34,585 bases of DNA from DAOTVC01 sp034437215 (GTDB lineage Bacteria > Chloroflexota > Anaerolineae > B4-G1 > SLSP01): positions 1 to 34,585 of the forward strand of contig DAOTVC010000176.1 in assembly GCA_034437215.1 (NCBI GenBank), written 5' to 3'. Below, in pieces: positions 21,405 through 30,035 of the stretch. Below the pieces are notes generated by a model that saw nothing but the letters and a program-made list of their open reading frames with translations, did no database searches and was not told the DNA's origin. Numbering within the stretch: the stretch's first letter is position 1; the number at the start of each line of letters is the position of its first letter. The position numbers were made by a program, and so were the translations under genes.

Positions 21405-24400
21405 ATGAATGTCCAGAGCGAGCCGCTCAAACTACTGCTTATCGCTCCCCACCAGCGTGACCAAGAAGAGGTCGACACGTTGTTGCAGGGGAATGGTGAC
21501 CTTGCTCTGCGCTACCCTTCGCAGAGCGACGCCCTCCTTCAAGGGGGCAGGACTGACGGGATCCTAGTCGCGCTCTCGGCTCTCGATATCGTCGTGACCC
21601 TCTTCAAGGAGAACGGGGGCGTCTCCCCCTACCCCCTACCCATTATCGTTTTTGGCCAGGAGAAGCGCCCGGCGCTCCCGCACGGCTTTCACTACGTCCG
21701 CACCGACGGACACCACCAGGAGCGCTTTACCGCTATCATCCAGGCCATCGTGGAGGCCCAACGACTGCGTCTGATCTGGGAAGGAGCTCACCAGGAGCGG
21801 TTAAGCAGTACGGAGTGCAGAGCCCTGCTCCAGTCGGAGACCTTACAACAGCTGGGCTCCACCCTGAGCGCCACCCTCCGCATGGACGACGTCCTCGACC
21901 GCCTCCTCGAAGCCCTCACGCACTTCATCAGCCACGATGCCGCTTACGTCCTGCTGGCAGAGGGTGACAATCTCAACGTGACCTCTGTCCACACACCCGG
22001 TGGCTACACCTACCCCGAGAAACTAAAGAGGATCTCCTACTCGCTGGAGGGAATCCGCGACCTTCGGATGGCGGCCCGGACGCGCAAACCGATGATCGTC
22101 GACGACACAGAGAGCTACGCAGGGTGGATCACGACGCCTGGCTTGGAGTGGGTACGCGCGCACCTCACCGTTCCCCTCTATCACGAAGATGAGCTCGTGG
22201 GGCTGCTCAACGTGGCCGGGGCCCAACCTCACCAGTTCAACGAGAGCGACGCTCGCACTCTGGCCTCCCTCGCCCCCATCGCCGCTCTGGCGCTGCGCAA
22301 TGCCCGCCACTTTGAGAGCGAACGGGAGGCCCGGAAGTTAGCCGAGACCTTGCAACGCATCGGCACCTACCTCACCCAGAGCGAGCACGAAGAAGAGATC
22401 GTGGAGACGGTCGCCGACCAGATCGCCCACTTCTTTACCTTTCGGGCGCTCCTGATCCTCTTTATCCACGAACCTGACCGGATTGTCGCCCGCCATACCC
22501 AAGGGGTCAGTCAAGGGCTGCAGGACCGACTGCGTAAGGGAATCACATTGGACAACCGTTCGTTGTGGACGCCCTTCGCGCAAACAGAGGGCCCCCTCAA
22601 CCTGGACGCCCACCGGCGTCTCCCCTGCCTCTCCTTCCAAGAGCTTGAAGGAGGCTCCTACCTCACCATCCCCCTGCGAAGTCAGGAACGGGTCATCGGC
22701 TTCATCACCTTGGTCCACGATGAGATCAACGCCTACACGCCCGAGGATCGCAAAGCGCTCCAATCCTTCGGTGACCTTCTGATCATCGCGGTGCAGAACG
22801 CGCACCACAACGCGGACGCTCGAAAGCACGCCGACGATCTGGAGCAGTTGAGGAAGACGAGCGTTCAGATCAACTGCCTCAATGATCCTCGCGAGATCCT
22901 CGAAACCGCTTTGACGGGTGCCCAGAAGCTGGCCCGTGCCACCGGTTCTCACTTTTTCTCGTACGCTGAGGGGCCCTGCCCCCCCTCATCCGATGGCGAG
23001 ACGGAGATCGACAGGGGGAGTTGTTGGCTCTTTGAGAACGTCTGGAAGAGCCAACGGCCCCTCATCGTGCGAGACTACACCGAGTGGTGTGACGCTTCGT
23101 TGCAGGAAGAAGCCCATGCTCTGGTCGCCCTGCCTGTCACATGGAATGACGAGCGCCTGGGTACGCTTGCCGTCTACCACAAGACTCCGGAGCGCTCCTT
23201 CTCCTCCACGGAGGTCAGCCTGCTCCAGCTCTTGGCCCAACAACTGGGCACCAGCCTCCATCGCGCTCGCCACTTTCAGAGGCTGCAGCGGGATCACCAG
23301 CGCCTTAGGATTCTGGCCACCCTTGACCGCCAGGTGGTCCATCAGGCCCACGATCTGCAGGGTGCCCTGCGGCTGATCCTCGACCAAACTCGGGAGCTCC
23401 TCGACGCCCCCCAGAGTTTCGTCGCCCTCATTCCCCGCGCCGCGGATTACGGCGTCATCGTTGAGACGCTGAACCTGCTTGAACCGCAGCGTATCGAACG
23501 AGCCCTCGCGGCAAACTGGGAGACGCTGCTGGCGGACTACACAGCGCGCGGTCCATCCGGCTACCTGGCCCTTGGGCAGACGGAAGCGCTCCTGCTCGAG
23601 GCGCATGGTCTTGCCGGCCCCCAGGTACCCAGATCCACCCTCCTCTATCCCCTGTGGATTCAGGGAGAGGTGCAGGGGCTGCTGGCCCTGCTTCACCCGG
23701 AACCCCACTCCTGGTCGGAGGAGGAGCTCTATCTGGGCCGGACGGTGGCTCAGCAGAGCGTCGACGCTCTGGAGAAGTTCCTGATCGCCCAGGAGCTGCA
23801 ACAACGCCTTCAGGACAGCCAACGTCTCAATCGCATTCTGCGGATGATCAACACGACCCTGGATCGCCGCGAAATCCTGCGCTACGTCTGTTGTGAATTG
23901 CAGGACCTCCTGGACGCCCCCCGGATCTGGGCCGGTCTCCTGCGCCAGGGAAGAGTCCAGATTATCTCTCAGGAAGTTGGGCAGAACGTCCCCCTATTGC
24001 CCCCACAGATCAAAGTTGAGGAGCAACAGGCCTCCCTCTGGGCATCACTGCTTCAGAAGGGCACGCTCTTCAGCACCACCGACCTCCGCACGAGCCATCC
24101 GGAGCTGCCCCCCTTCCCTTCCCCCTCCTTCACCCGCGCCCTTCTGCTGGCGCCGCTCACCGTCCGCGAGCAGGTCGTCGGTCTGCTGGCAGCTGAGCTA
24201 CCGACCCCCCACTCCTTTTCGGAGCGGGAGCTGGAGCTGACCAAATCCATCGCAGCCGCCGTCAGTTCCATGTTGGACAATGCCCGTCTCTATCAGGAGG
24301 CACAGGCAGCGCGCCACCGGGCCGAAGCCGCTTATGGTGAGCTGCGTCACCTGGACACTCTGAAATCTCAATTCATCCAAAACGTCTCCCACGAATTGCG

Positions 24401-25049
24401 CACCCCACTGACGATCATCAAAGGCTACGTGGATCTCGTCCTGGATAGCAGTTTCGGCTTCACCTGTGATCCCCGGCTGAGCCCCACCCTGACCGCCATT
24501 CAATCGCACACCGACCATCTCGTGGATCTTGTGGAGTCGGTCACGACCCTGGAGATTCTAGAGGCCGGCAGAATCGAAGCCCAACCGCAGCCTCTCCTCC
24601 CCATCCTGATGAGGACTGTGGAATCGATTCGGCCCATGGTGCAGCGCAACCACCAACGGTTGGTGGTGGACTTCCCGGCAGAGCTCCCGGAGGTGAATCT
24701 CGATGCCGAACGGCTGGAGCTGGCCCTCTGGCAGCTCCTCGACAATGCGGTCAAGTTCAACCAGGAGCAGGGGCACATCTGGATCAAGGCCTGGGAAGAG
24801 AGCGAGTACATCTGCTGTGAGGTGCGGGATGAGGGGATCGGCATCCGACAGGACAAACTCGACCACATCTTTGAACGCTTCTACCAAGTCGACGGCAGCG
24901 TGAAGCGCAGGTACGGCGGCATGGGATTGGGTCTCTCCATCGCCAAGGAGGTGGTGCTGGCTCACGGCGGCACGATCACAGCCGTGAGCCGGGGAATCGG
25001 TCAAGGCGCCACCTTCACACTCTCGCTCCCTATCTACCAGAGGTGGTAA
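21405..25049 (+). CDS. Cytoplasmic sensor histidine kinase with five GAF-like domains
   Basis: 1214 residues without a membrane segment. The N-terminal 120 residues resemble a degenerate receiver domain (LLLIAPHQRDQEEVDTLL). Five GAF-like domains follow at about 160-300, 325-465, 492-620, 650-790 and 818-960. A coiled linker leads to the dimerisation domain, with phospho-acceptor His996 in VSHELRTPLTIIKGY. The ATPase domain has an N box LLDNAVKFN (1111-1119), G1 DEGIGI (1142-1147), F box FERFY and G2 GGMGLGLSI (1171-1179), so it should be active. GAF domains commonly bind small molecules or pigments; no obvious bilin-binding Cys pattern was seen. No response-regulator gene is adjacent. It is the first gene of a run that continues to 26709. 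Confidence 0.9.
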   Translation: MNVQSEPLKLLLIAPHQRDQEEVDTLLQGNGDLALRYPSQSDALLQGGRTDGILVALSALDIVVTLFKENGGVSPYPLPIIVFGQEKRPALPHGFHYVRTDGHHQERFTAIIQAIVEAQRLRLIWEGAHQERLSSTECRALLQSETLQQLGSTLSATLRMDDVLDRLLEALTHFISHDAAYVLLAEGDNLNVTSVHTPGGYTYPEKLKRISYSLEGIRDLRMAARTRKPMIVDDTESYAGWITTPGLEWVRAHLTVPLYHEDELVGLLNVAGAQPHQFNESDARTLASLAPIAALALRNARHFESEREARKLAETLQRIGTYLTQSEHEEEIVETVADQIAHFFTFRALLILFIHEPDRIVARHTQGVSQGLQDRLRKGITLDNRSLWTPFAQTEGPLNLDAHRRLPCLSFQELEGGSYLTIPLRSQERVIGFITLVHDEINAYTPEDRKALQSFGDLLIIAVQNAHHNADARKHADDLEQLRKTSVQINCLNDPREILETALTGAQKLARATGSHFFSYAEGPCPPSSDGETEIDRGSCWLFENVWKSQRPLIVRDYTEWCDASLQEEAHALVALPVTWNDERLGTLAVYHKTPERSFSSTEVSLLQLLAQQLGTSLHRARHFQRLQRDHQRLRILATLDRQVVHQAHDLQGALRLILDQTRELLDAPQSFVALIPRAADYGVIVETLNLLEPQRIERALAANWETLLADYTARGPSGYLALGQTEALLLEAHGLAGPQVPRSTLLYPLWIQGEVQGLLALLHPEPHSWSEEELYLGRTVAQQSVDALEKFLIAQELQQRLQDSQRLNRILRMINTTLDRREILRYVCCELQDLLDAPRIWAGLLRQGRVQIISQEVGQNVPLLPPQIKVEEQQASLWASLLQKGTLFSTTDLRTSHPELPPFPSPSFTRALLLAPLTVREQVVGLLAAELPTPHSFSERELELTKSIAAAVSSMLDNARLYQEAQAARHRAEAAYGELRHLDTLKSQFIQNVSHELRTPLTIIKGYVDLVLDSSFGFTCDPRLSPTLTAIQSHTDHLVDLVESVTTLEILEAGRIEAQPQPLLPILMRTVESIRPMVQRNHQRLVVDFPAELPEVNLDAERLELALWQLLDNAVKFNQEQGHIWIKAWEESEYICCEVRDEGIGIRQDKLDHIFERFYQVDGSVKRRYGGMGLGLSIAKEVVLAHGGTITAVSRGIGQGATFTLSLPIYQRW

Positions 25050-25061
25050 AATAGGACTACT

Positions 25062-25724
25062 ATGAACAGAGATTTTGGCCTACTCACCTATATGTTGGCC
25101 CTGCTGCTCGTCTGGACACTCCTGGGAGGTTGCACGACACCACCGACCCTCACCCCGGCTGCCGCGGAGGGCAAGCCGTCGCTCTTTGCAGACGACTTCA
25201 CCTCTCCGAATCGTGCGTGGGCTCTCTTCGAGACCAACGAAGGGGCCGCTTACGTTCAGCAGGGCGAGCTCTATCTTGAGGACCGGGGGCGAGGCATCGG
25301 CATCTATACCCATCCCGTGGATCACGAGTGGCAGGATGTGGAGGTGGACGTGCGGGTCCGGCACATCGCCGGCGCGCAGAATAACTGGATGGGCGTCATC
25401 TGTCGCCAGCAGGACGAGGAGAACTATTACCTCTTCGCCATCAGCGCCGATGGCTACTACTTGATCCTCAAGGTCGAGGCCGGCATCCCCACACCCGTGG
25501 CCGGGCCCCTCACGAGCGAACTCATCAACGCCGGACGCGCTACCAACCAACTCCTGGTACGCTGTGAAGAGGATACGTTGGCCCTCAGCATCAACGGCGA
25601 CCTCGTCGCCCTGCGCACCGACAGGACCTTCAGGGAGGGCAACGTCGCCCTCTTTGCCGACGCCGTGGAAGCCGGCAGCACGACGACCGTGGCCTTCGAC
25701 GCCCTCACCATCCTGGAGCCGTGA
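25062..25724 (+). CDS. Lipoprotein with a concanavalin-like (DUF1080-type) beta domain
   Basis: 220 residues. The lipoprotein signal ends in LLGGC (Cys24). After a short linker, residues about 40-220 form a beta-sandwich-type domain: FADDFTSPNRAW...WALFE near the start, IYTHPVDHEWQDVEVDVRVRHIAG, NNWMGVICRQQDEENYYLFAISADGYYLILK, and a late FREGNVALFADA. This pattern occurs in laminin-G/concanavalin-like and 3-keto-disaccharide hydrolase (DUF1080) proteins that bind sugars or polymers at the cell surface. No catalytic site could be assigned. It begins 12 bases after the kinase stop, so it is probably co-transcribed. A substrate-sensing role for the kinase is speculative. Confidence 0.75.
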   Translation: MNRDFGLLTYMLALLLVWTLLGGCTTPPTLTPAAAEGKPSLFADDFTSPNRAWALFETNEGAAYVQQGELYLEDRGRGIGIYTHPVDHEWQDVEVDVRVRHIAGAQNNWMGVICRQQDEENYYLFAISADGYYLILKVEAGIPTPVAGPLTSELINAGRATNQLLVRCEEDTLALSINGDLVALRTDRTFREGNVALFADAVEAGSTTTVAFDALTILEP

Positions 25725-25726
25725 AG

Positions 25727-26359
25727 ATGCAGAACCGGCACGTATCCCGCCCCACCTTGGCCCTCTCCCTCGTACTATGGAGCGCGGCCCTCGTCGGGTA
25801 TTTCGGCCCCTGGATCGGACACCGCGCCGCCGCTCTCGCCTGGAACGCCTACGACCTCTTCGAGATTCTCCGGTTCCTGCCTGAGATCGAGACCTTGGCC
25901 CTGATCATCAGCTTGCAAACTCTCCGCCTGCCCCTCATCGGGCTCGCCCTCCTGCTGCCCCTCCTGCTCGCCCCGCTCCCCCCTGTATGGCGCTGGCTGG
26001 GGGGGAGCGTCGGCGCCGCCTTGGCCCTCGCCACCCTCCCCCCCTACCCCCAGATCGTGGGGGCGTGGCGCACACCGGGCTGGCGCATCCCCTTCTGGTG
26101 GGGAGTGGGAGGCATGGTAGGGTCCCTGATCCTGATCTATGTTGGACCGCGACTCGGCTCGCTCCGCCCCTGGCTGATCACGGCCTGCACGGCCCTCACC
26201 GCCATCCCCGCCCTCCTGACCTTCAACCGTCTGCTGCCCGCCGTGGCTGGAGTGCACCGGTCGGATGTGCATCCGGGCTGGGGCTTCTGGAGCTGCAGCA
26301 TCGCCCTGCTACTGCTGGGGTTCACCGCCTGGTTGCAAGGCCTGAAGGAGGCGTCATGA
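25727..26359 (+). CDS. Membrane protein of unknown function
   Basis: About 210 residues with six likely transmembrane segments (about 8-28, 50-66, 68-84, 88-106, 122-142, 148-166 and a last one near 185-205; one of these may be peripheral). No family was recognised. The ATG at 25727 fits GGAG eight bases upstream. An overlapping GTG at 25721 (GTGA with the previous stop) is too close to that site. It ends in an ATGA overlap with the next gene, so both are likely translated together with the lipoprotein. Confidence 0.6.
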   Translation: MQNRHVSRPTLALSLVLWSAALVGYFGPWIGHRAAALAWNAYDLFEILRFLPEIETLALIISLQTLRLPLIGLALLLPLLLAPLPPVWRWLGGSVGAALALATLPPYPQIVGAWRTPGWRIPFWWGVGGMVGSLILIYVGPRLGSLRPWLITACTALTAIPALLTFNRLLPAVAGVHRSDVHPGWGFWSCSIALLLLGFTAWLQGLKEAS

Positions 26360-26709
26360 ATGACCCGGATATTCAACAGCAGTTGACCCACGTTCTCTCC
26401 GTGAAGCGCAAGTACGAACGCTGGTTTCTGGAGAAGTCTCACGTGGTTGGCGTAGGGGTGGGATTGAGACATCTGGAGCATACTCGATCCGACCACGTCG
26501 TCATCATCGTCAACGTCAGCCGTAAGGTGCCCTGCGAGAAGCTCTCTCCCGAGGATCGAATTCCCGCAGAGGTCGAGGGGGTACCGGTAGAGGTGGAGAC
26601 CGTGGGGGAGTTCCGGGCTCAGGCGGATAACGACGACGAACCCTACTGGGAGGCCGACTCCTCCGATGATGACGATGAACGCCCCATCGAATACTTTAGC
26701 GCCCCCTGA
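26356..26709 (+). CDS. Small protein resembling the N-domain of the neighbouring trypsin-like protease
   Basis: 117 residues, starting at the ATGA overlap with the membrane-protein gene and preceded by AAGGAGG. Residues about 17-90 (SHVVGVGVGLRHL, VVIIVNVSRKVPCEKL, IPAEVEGVPVEVETVGEFRA) match residues about 10-84 of the protease 108 bases downstream (NVVACGLGFKIRG, LSLIVSVLRKLPREVL, VPRQVNGLTTDVVETGCIRA). It has no catalytic domain. The C-terminal 25 residues are strongly acidic. By position and similarity it could be a free-standing inhibitor, decoy or partner of the protease; this is inference. Confidence 0.7.
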   Translation: MNDPDIQQQLTHVLSVKRKYERWFLEKSHVVGVGVGLRHLEHTRSDHVVIIVNVSRKVPCEKLSPEDRIPAEVEGVPVEVETVGEFRAQADNDDEPYWEADSSDDDDERPIEYFSAP

Positions 26710-26752
26710 ATCTCCGCCCTCCTCCGGGAAACGGGGAAGCAATTCGGAAGGA

Positions 26753-26780
26753 TTGCCCCCCGTCCTGCCTATGGTACAAT
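26753..26780 (+). promoter_or_regulatory. Promoter of the trypsin-like protease gene
   Basis: TTGCCC (26753-26758), 16-bp spacer, TACAAT (26775-26780). A hairpin, GGGG-AA-GCAAT (26734-26744) against ATTGCCCCC (26752-26760), overlaps the -35 and may end the upstream transcript. Confidence 0.5.
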
Positions 26781-26817
26781 CTCTGCATCTACGCCCTTCA
26801 CAACTCAAGGAGGCATG

Positions 26818-27822
26818 ATGAGTACTCAGATTCTCGCACAGGCTCGCCAGACCTATCTGCAGGTCGTGCCCCACCTCTTCGAACGGAAGAACGTCGTCGC
26901 CTGCGGGCTGGGCTTCAAGATCCGGGGCCTCGAACTGACCGACGAATTGAGCCTCATCGTCTCCGTCCTGCGCAAGCTGCCGCGGGAAGTGCTGGATCCC
27001 CAGGACATCGTCCCCCGGCAGGTCAACGGTCTCACTACCGACGTCGTCGAGACCGGCTGCATTCGGGCGATGCTGCCCGACCCCCGGGAGCGCCACCGCC
27101 CCGCGATGCCCGGCCTCTCCGTCGGCCACTTCTCAGGGGCCACCGGTACCTTCGGACTGCTCGTGGAGCGCGAGGGGAGCCCCTACATTCTCAGCAACAA
27201 TCACGTTCTCGCCAGCTGCAACGACGCCCAGATCGGCGATCCTATCCTCCAACCCGGCCCCCTGGATGGGGGGACGCTGGAGGACCAGATCGCGGAGCTC
27301 ACCGAGTTCGAACCCCTCGACTTCGGGGTGAAGCAGGGGGAGTGCCAGTTCACCGAGACCCTGGCCGCGGCCCTCAACACGTTGGCCAAGTGGGGCGGCT
27401 CGCACCACCGTCTGCAGTCCGTTCAGCAGACGGCGGGGGAGAACCGGCTGGATGCCGCCCTCGCCCGCCCCCTCGATCCGGCGCTGGTCAACCCCGCTAT
27501 GCTGGGACAGGTCGTGCCCGCGGGTGTGGGGATGACGACCCTGGGTGAGCGGGTGCGCAAGTGGGGGCGCACGACGGGGTACACGGAGGGCACGGTGCAG
27601 CAGATCGACGTCACGGCCCAGGTGGACTACAACGGGCGCATGGTCTACTTCGTGGACCAGATCATCACCAGCCGGATGAGCAGCCGGGGTGACTCGGGCT
27701 CCGGCATTCTCGACATGGAGGATAACGCCGTCGGTCTCCTCTTCGCCGGCTCGGAGCGCGTCACCCTCTTCACGCCCGTGAACCGCGTGCTGGCCCGCTT
27801 TGGCGTCCAGCTGGTGACTTAG
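26818..27822 (+). CDS. Trypsin-like serine protease with N-terminal accessory domain
   Basis: 334 residues. Residues about 10-84 are an accessory domain shared with the preceding small protein. The protease domain begins near VGHFSGATGTFG. Catalytic residues: His129 in YILSNNHVLA, Asp212 in NRLDAALAR and Ser293 in SSRGDSGSGIL. VRKWGRTTGYTEGTV is a typical beta-barrel segment. No signal peptide is seen, so it may act in the cytoplasm; plant NAL1-type proteases have a similar trypsin-like core. The ATG at 26818 is preferred to the one at 26815 because GGAGG ends at 26813. It has its own promoter but follows the kinase run on the same strand. Confidence 0.82.
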   Translation: MSTQILAQARQTYLQVVPHLFERKNVVACGLGFKIRGLELTDELSLIVSVLRKLPREVLDPQDIVPRQVNGLTTDVVETGCIRAMLPDPRERHRPAMPGLSVGHFSGATGTFGLLVEREGSPYILSNNHVLASCNDAQIGDPILQPGPLDGGTLEDQIAELTEFEPLDFGVKQGECQFTETLAAALNTLAKWGGSHHRLQSVQQTAGENRLDAALARPLDPALVNPAMLGQVVPAGVGMTTLGERVRKWGRTTGYTEGTVQQIDVTAQVDYNGRMVYFVDQIITSRMSSRGDSGSGILDMEDNAVGLLFAGSERVTLFTPVNRVLARFGVQLVT

Positions 27823-27845
27823 AGAGCTCAGAGCCCGGCGCTGCT

Positions 27846-28652
27846 TCAGCCGAGCGCCACGTCCAGGATCATCATGACGGTAAAGCCCGTCATCACCCCC
27901 AACGTCGCCTGATGGGTGTTCCCGCTCAGCTGGGCTTCGGGGATCAGATCCTCGGCGACGACGAAGATCATGGCCCCCGCCGCAAAGGCCAGCGCGTAGG
28001 GCAGGATGGGCCGCATGAAGAAGACGGCGGCCGCTCCCAAGAGAGCCGCAATCGGTTCGACCACCGCCGAGAGCTGCCCGTACCAGAAGCTCTTGAAGAG
28101 CGGATAACCCTCCCGCCGTAAGGGCATGGAGACCGCCAACCCCTCGGGAAAGTTCTGGATGCCGATGCCCAGGGCCAGGGCGATGGCGCCCGTCAAACTG
28201 GCCGAGGGCAGATCGTGGGCCAGAGCGCCGAAGGCCACCCCCACCGCCAACCCTTCGGGGAAGTTGTGCAGTGTGATCGCCAGAATCAACAGCGTGATTC
28301 GCTGCCACGTCGTCTTGACCCCCTCCGGCTGCTCTTCGGTGCGGTGGAGATGGGGCAAGACGTAGTCGATGAGGCGCAGGAACCCGCCGCCCAGAAGAAA
28401 ACCCGCCGCTGCCGGGATCCAGGCGGGCAGGCTGCTGGTCTGCTCCGCCATCTCGATGGCGGGTGCCAACAGCGACCAGTAGCTGGCGGCGATCATCACT
28501 CCTGCCGCGAAACCCAACATCGTGTCGAGGAACTTGCGGCCGACCTCCTTCGTGAGGAAGACGGTCCCCGCTCCCGCCGCCGTCATAAACCAGGTGAAGA
28601 GGGTGCCGATCAGGGCCTGGACGACCGGGTTGAGTGTTCGAAAGAATGCCAT
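27846..28652 (-). CDS. ZIP family metal transporter
   Basis: 268 residues with eight hydrophobic segments. Metal-binding helices 4 and 5 carry HNFPEGLAVG (129-138) and QNFPEGLAVS (166-175). A short HLHRTEE loop (101-107) precedes helix 4, and a further acidic site, EP (199-200), follows. This is the GufA-like prokaryotic branch, importing Zn2+ or related divalent metals. The start follows GAGGAGG. Its own promoter is clear, and it is convergent with the protease gene, with 23 bases between. Confidence 0.93.
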   Translation of the reverse strand: MAFFRTLNPVVQALIGTLFTWFMTAAGAGTVFLTKEVGRKFLDTMLGFAAGVMIAASYWSLLAPAIEMAEQTSSLPAWIPAAAGFLLGGGFLRLIDYVLPHLHRTEEQPEGVKTTWQRITLLILAITLHNFPEGLAVGVAFGALAHDLPSASLTGAIALALGIGIQNFPEGLAVSMPLRREGYPLFKSFWYGQLSAVVEPIAALLGAAAVFFMRPILPYALAFAAGAMIFVVAEDLIPEAQLSGNTHQATLGVMTGFTVMMILDVALG

Positions 28653-28678
28653 GTTGCCTCCTCGTGCGTGTAGGTAGC

Positions 28679-28707
28679 AGTATAGAGTATCTTGTTTTCG
28701 CTATCAA
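28679..28707 (-). promoter_or_regulatory. Promoter of the ZIP transporter gene
   Basis: Minus strand: TTGATA (28707-28702), 17-bp spacer, TATACT (28684-28679). Near consensus. Confidence 0.65.
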
Positions 28708-28820
28708 GCCGGCTAGCGCTTCCTCACATCTGCTGGGACGCACACTCTAGCTGCTGATCACGGGGATGGGGGTATACAAATGAGCACATCACTTGCCAGG
28801 TGAAGGAACACTAGAACAAG

Positions 28821-28840
28821 CCCCCGCCTGTGGGCGGGGG
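28821..28840 (-). terminator. Terminator of recA
   Basis: An 8-bp GC stem (28821-28828 with 28833-28840) and a TGTG loop. GAAC/GTTC flanks can extend the pairing. On the minus strand it is followed by the moderately T-rich CTTGTTCT, 19 bases beyond the recA stop. Confidence 0.7.
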
Positions 28841-28858
28841 CCGGTTCTCAAAAGCGTT

Positions 28859-29929
28859 TTATTCCTCGTCACCCTCGTCGAAATCCTCTACCTCCTCGTC
28901 CTCATCTTCGTCGGAGGCAGCGACCTTCAGGGGAGCGACGCCCATATCGGAGAGCTGGGCTCGAATCTCCTGTTCCAGCTTAGCCGCAAATTCGGGATTC
29001 TCGGCCATGTAGTCCTTCGAGTTCTCCCGTCCCTGCGCAAACATCTCGCCGTCGTAGTAGTAGTAGGAGCCCCGCTTGTCGAGGATGCCCATGTCCAGCC
29101 CTACGTCCAGGAGGTCGCCCTCGCGGCTGACACCCTGACCGAACATAATGTCGAACTCCGCCACGCGGAAGGGGGGCGCGACCTTGTTCTTCGTCACGCG
29201 TATCCGGGTCCGGTGCCCGACAATCTCGCCCTTCACTTTGATGGAGGTGATGCGCCGCACGTCGAGCCGCACCGAAGCATAGAACTTCAGCGCCCGCCCG
29301 CCGGAGGTCGTCTCGGGATTCCCGAACATGACGCCGATCTTCATGCGGAGCTGGTTGGTGAAGATCATCACGGCGTTGCTCTGCTTGATGGCGCCGGAGA
29401 GCTTGCGCAGCGCCTGGCTCATCAAGCGAGCCTGCAGGCCGGGGTGAGAATCGCCCATCTCGCCCTCGATCTCCGCCCGCGGCACCAACGCCGCCACCGA
29501 GTCGATGACGATAACGTCCACCGCGCCGCTCCGTACCAGCGCCTCGGCGATCTCCAACGCCTGCTCACCCGTGTCGGGCTGGGAGATGTAGAGGCTCTCC
29601 ACGTCCACACCGCAGCGAGCCGCGTATGAGGGATCCAGCGCGTGCTCCATGTCGATAAAAGCCGCCACACCCTGCTTCTGTGCCTCCGCCACGATGTGCT
29701 GGCAGATGGTCGTCTTGCCGGAGCCCTCGGGCCCGTAGACCTCGGTGATCCGCCCCCGGGGCACACCGCCCACACCCAGGGCGATGTCCAAGGCGAGTGC
29801 GCCGGTGGGAATCGTCTCGACCTGGAGGTGGGTGGCCTCGCCCAGGCGCATCAGCGCGCCCTCACCAAAGCGGCGCTTGATCTGCGCCACCGTCTGATTC
29901 AACGCCTTTTGTCGTCCGTCGTCAGCCAT
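28859..29929 (-). CDS. recA: Recombinase RecA
   Basis: 356 residues. It forms filaments on single-stranded DNA for strand exchange and activates LexA cleavage. Walker A is GPEGSGKT (66-73); FIDMEHALDP, VIDSVAALVPRAEIEGEMGD and the loop 2 region NQLRMKIGVMFGNPETTSGGRALKFYASVRLDVRR are all typical. The C-terminal tail is strongly acidic (EDEDEEVEDFDEGDEE), the usual self-inhibitory element. Met replaces the common Ala in FID(A)EHALDP. AGGAGG lies 7 bases before the ATG. It follows the helicase-loader gene but has its own promoter. Confidence 0.98.
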   Translation of the reverse strand: MADDGRQKALNQTVAQIKRRFGEGALMRLGEATHLQVETIPTGALALDIALGVGGVPRGRITEVYGPEGSGKTTICQHIVAEAQKQGVAAFIDMEHALDPSYAARCGVDVESLYISQPDTGEQALEIAEALVRSGAVDVIVIDSVAALVPRAEIEGEMGDSHPGLQARLMSQALRKLSGAIKQSNAVMIFTNQLRMKIGVMFGNPETTSGGRALKFYASVRLDVRRITSIKVKGEIVGHRTRIRVTKNKVAPPFRVAEFDIMFGQGVSREGDLLDVGLDMGILDKRGSYYYYDGEMFAQGRENSKDYMAENPEFAAKLEQEIRAQLSDMGVAPLKVAASDEDEDEEVEDFDEGDEE

Positions 29930-29992
29930 TGCTGTGCCTCCTGCTGTTTTCGAGCTAAAGGCTCGTTAAAAGGGGTAAATTCAATTATCTCC

Positions 29993-30020
29993 AGTATAGC
30001 ACAAAAGTTCTAATGCACAA
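29993..30020 (-). promoter_or_regulatory. recA promoter with SOS-like box
   Basis: Minus strand: TTGTGC (30020-30015), 16-bp spacer, TATACT (29998-29993). Within it lies TTAGAAC-TTTT-GTGCTAT (30013-29996), close to the Gram-positive LexA box GAAC-N4-GTTC, with one mismatch in the right half-site. LexA binding there would block the -10. A small hairpin CGAGC/GCTCG (29951-29965) lies in the leader. Confidence 0.5.
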
Positions 30021-30035
30021 CTAACAACGCACCCA

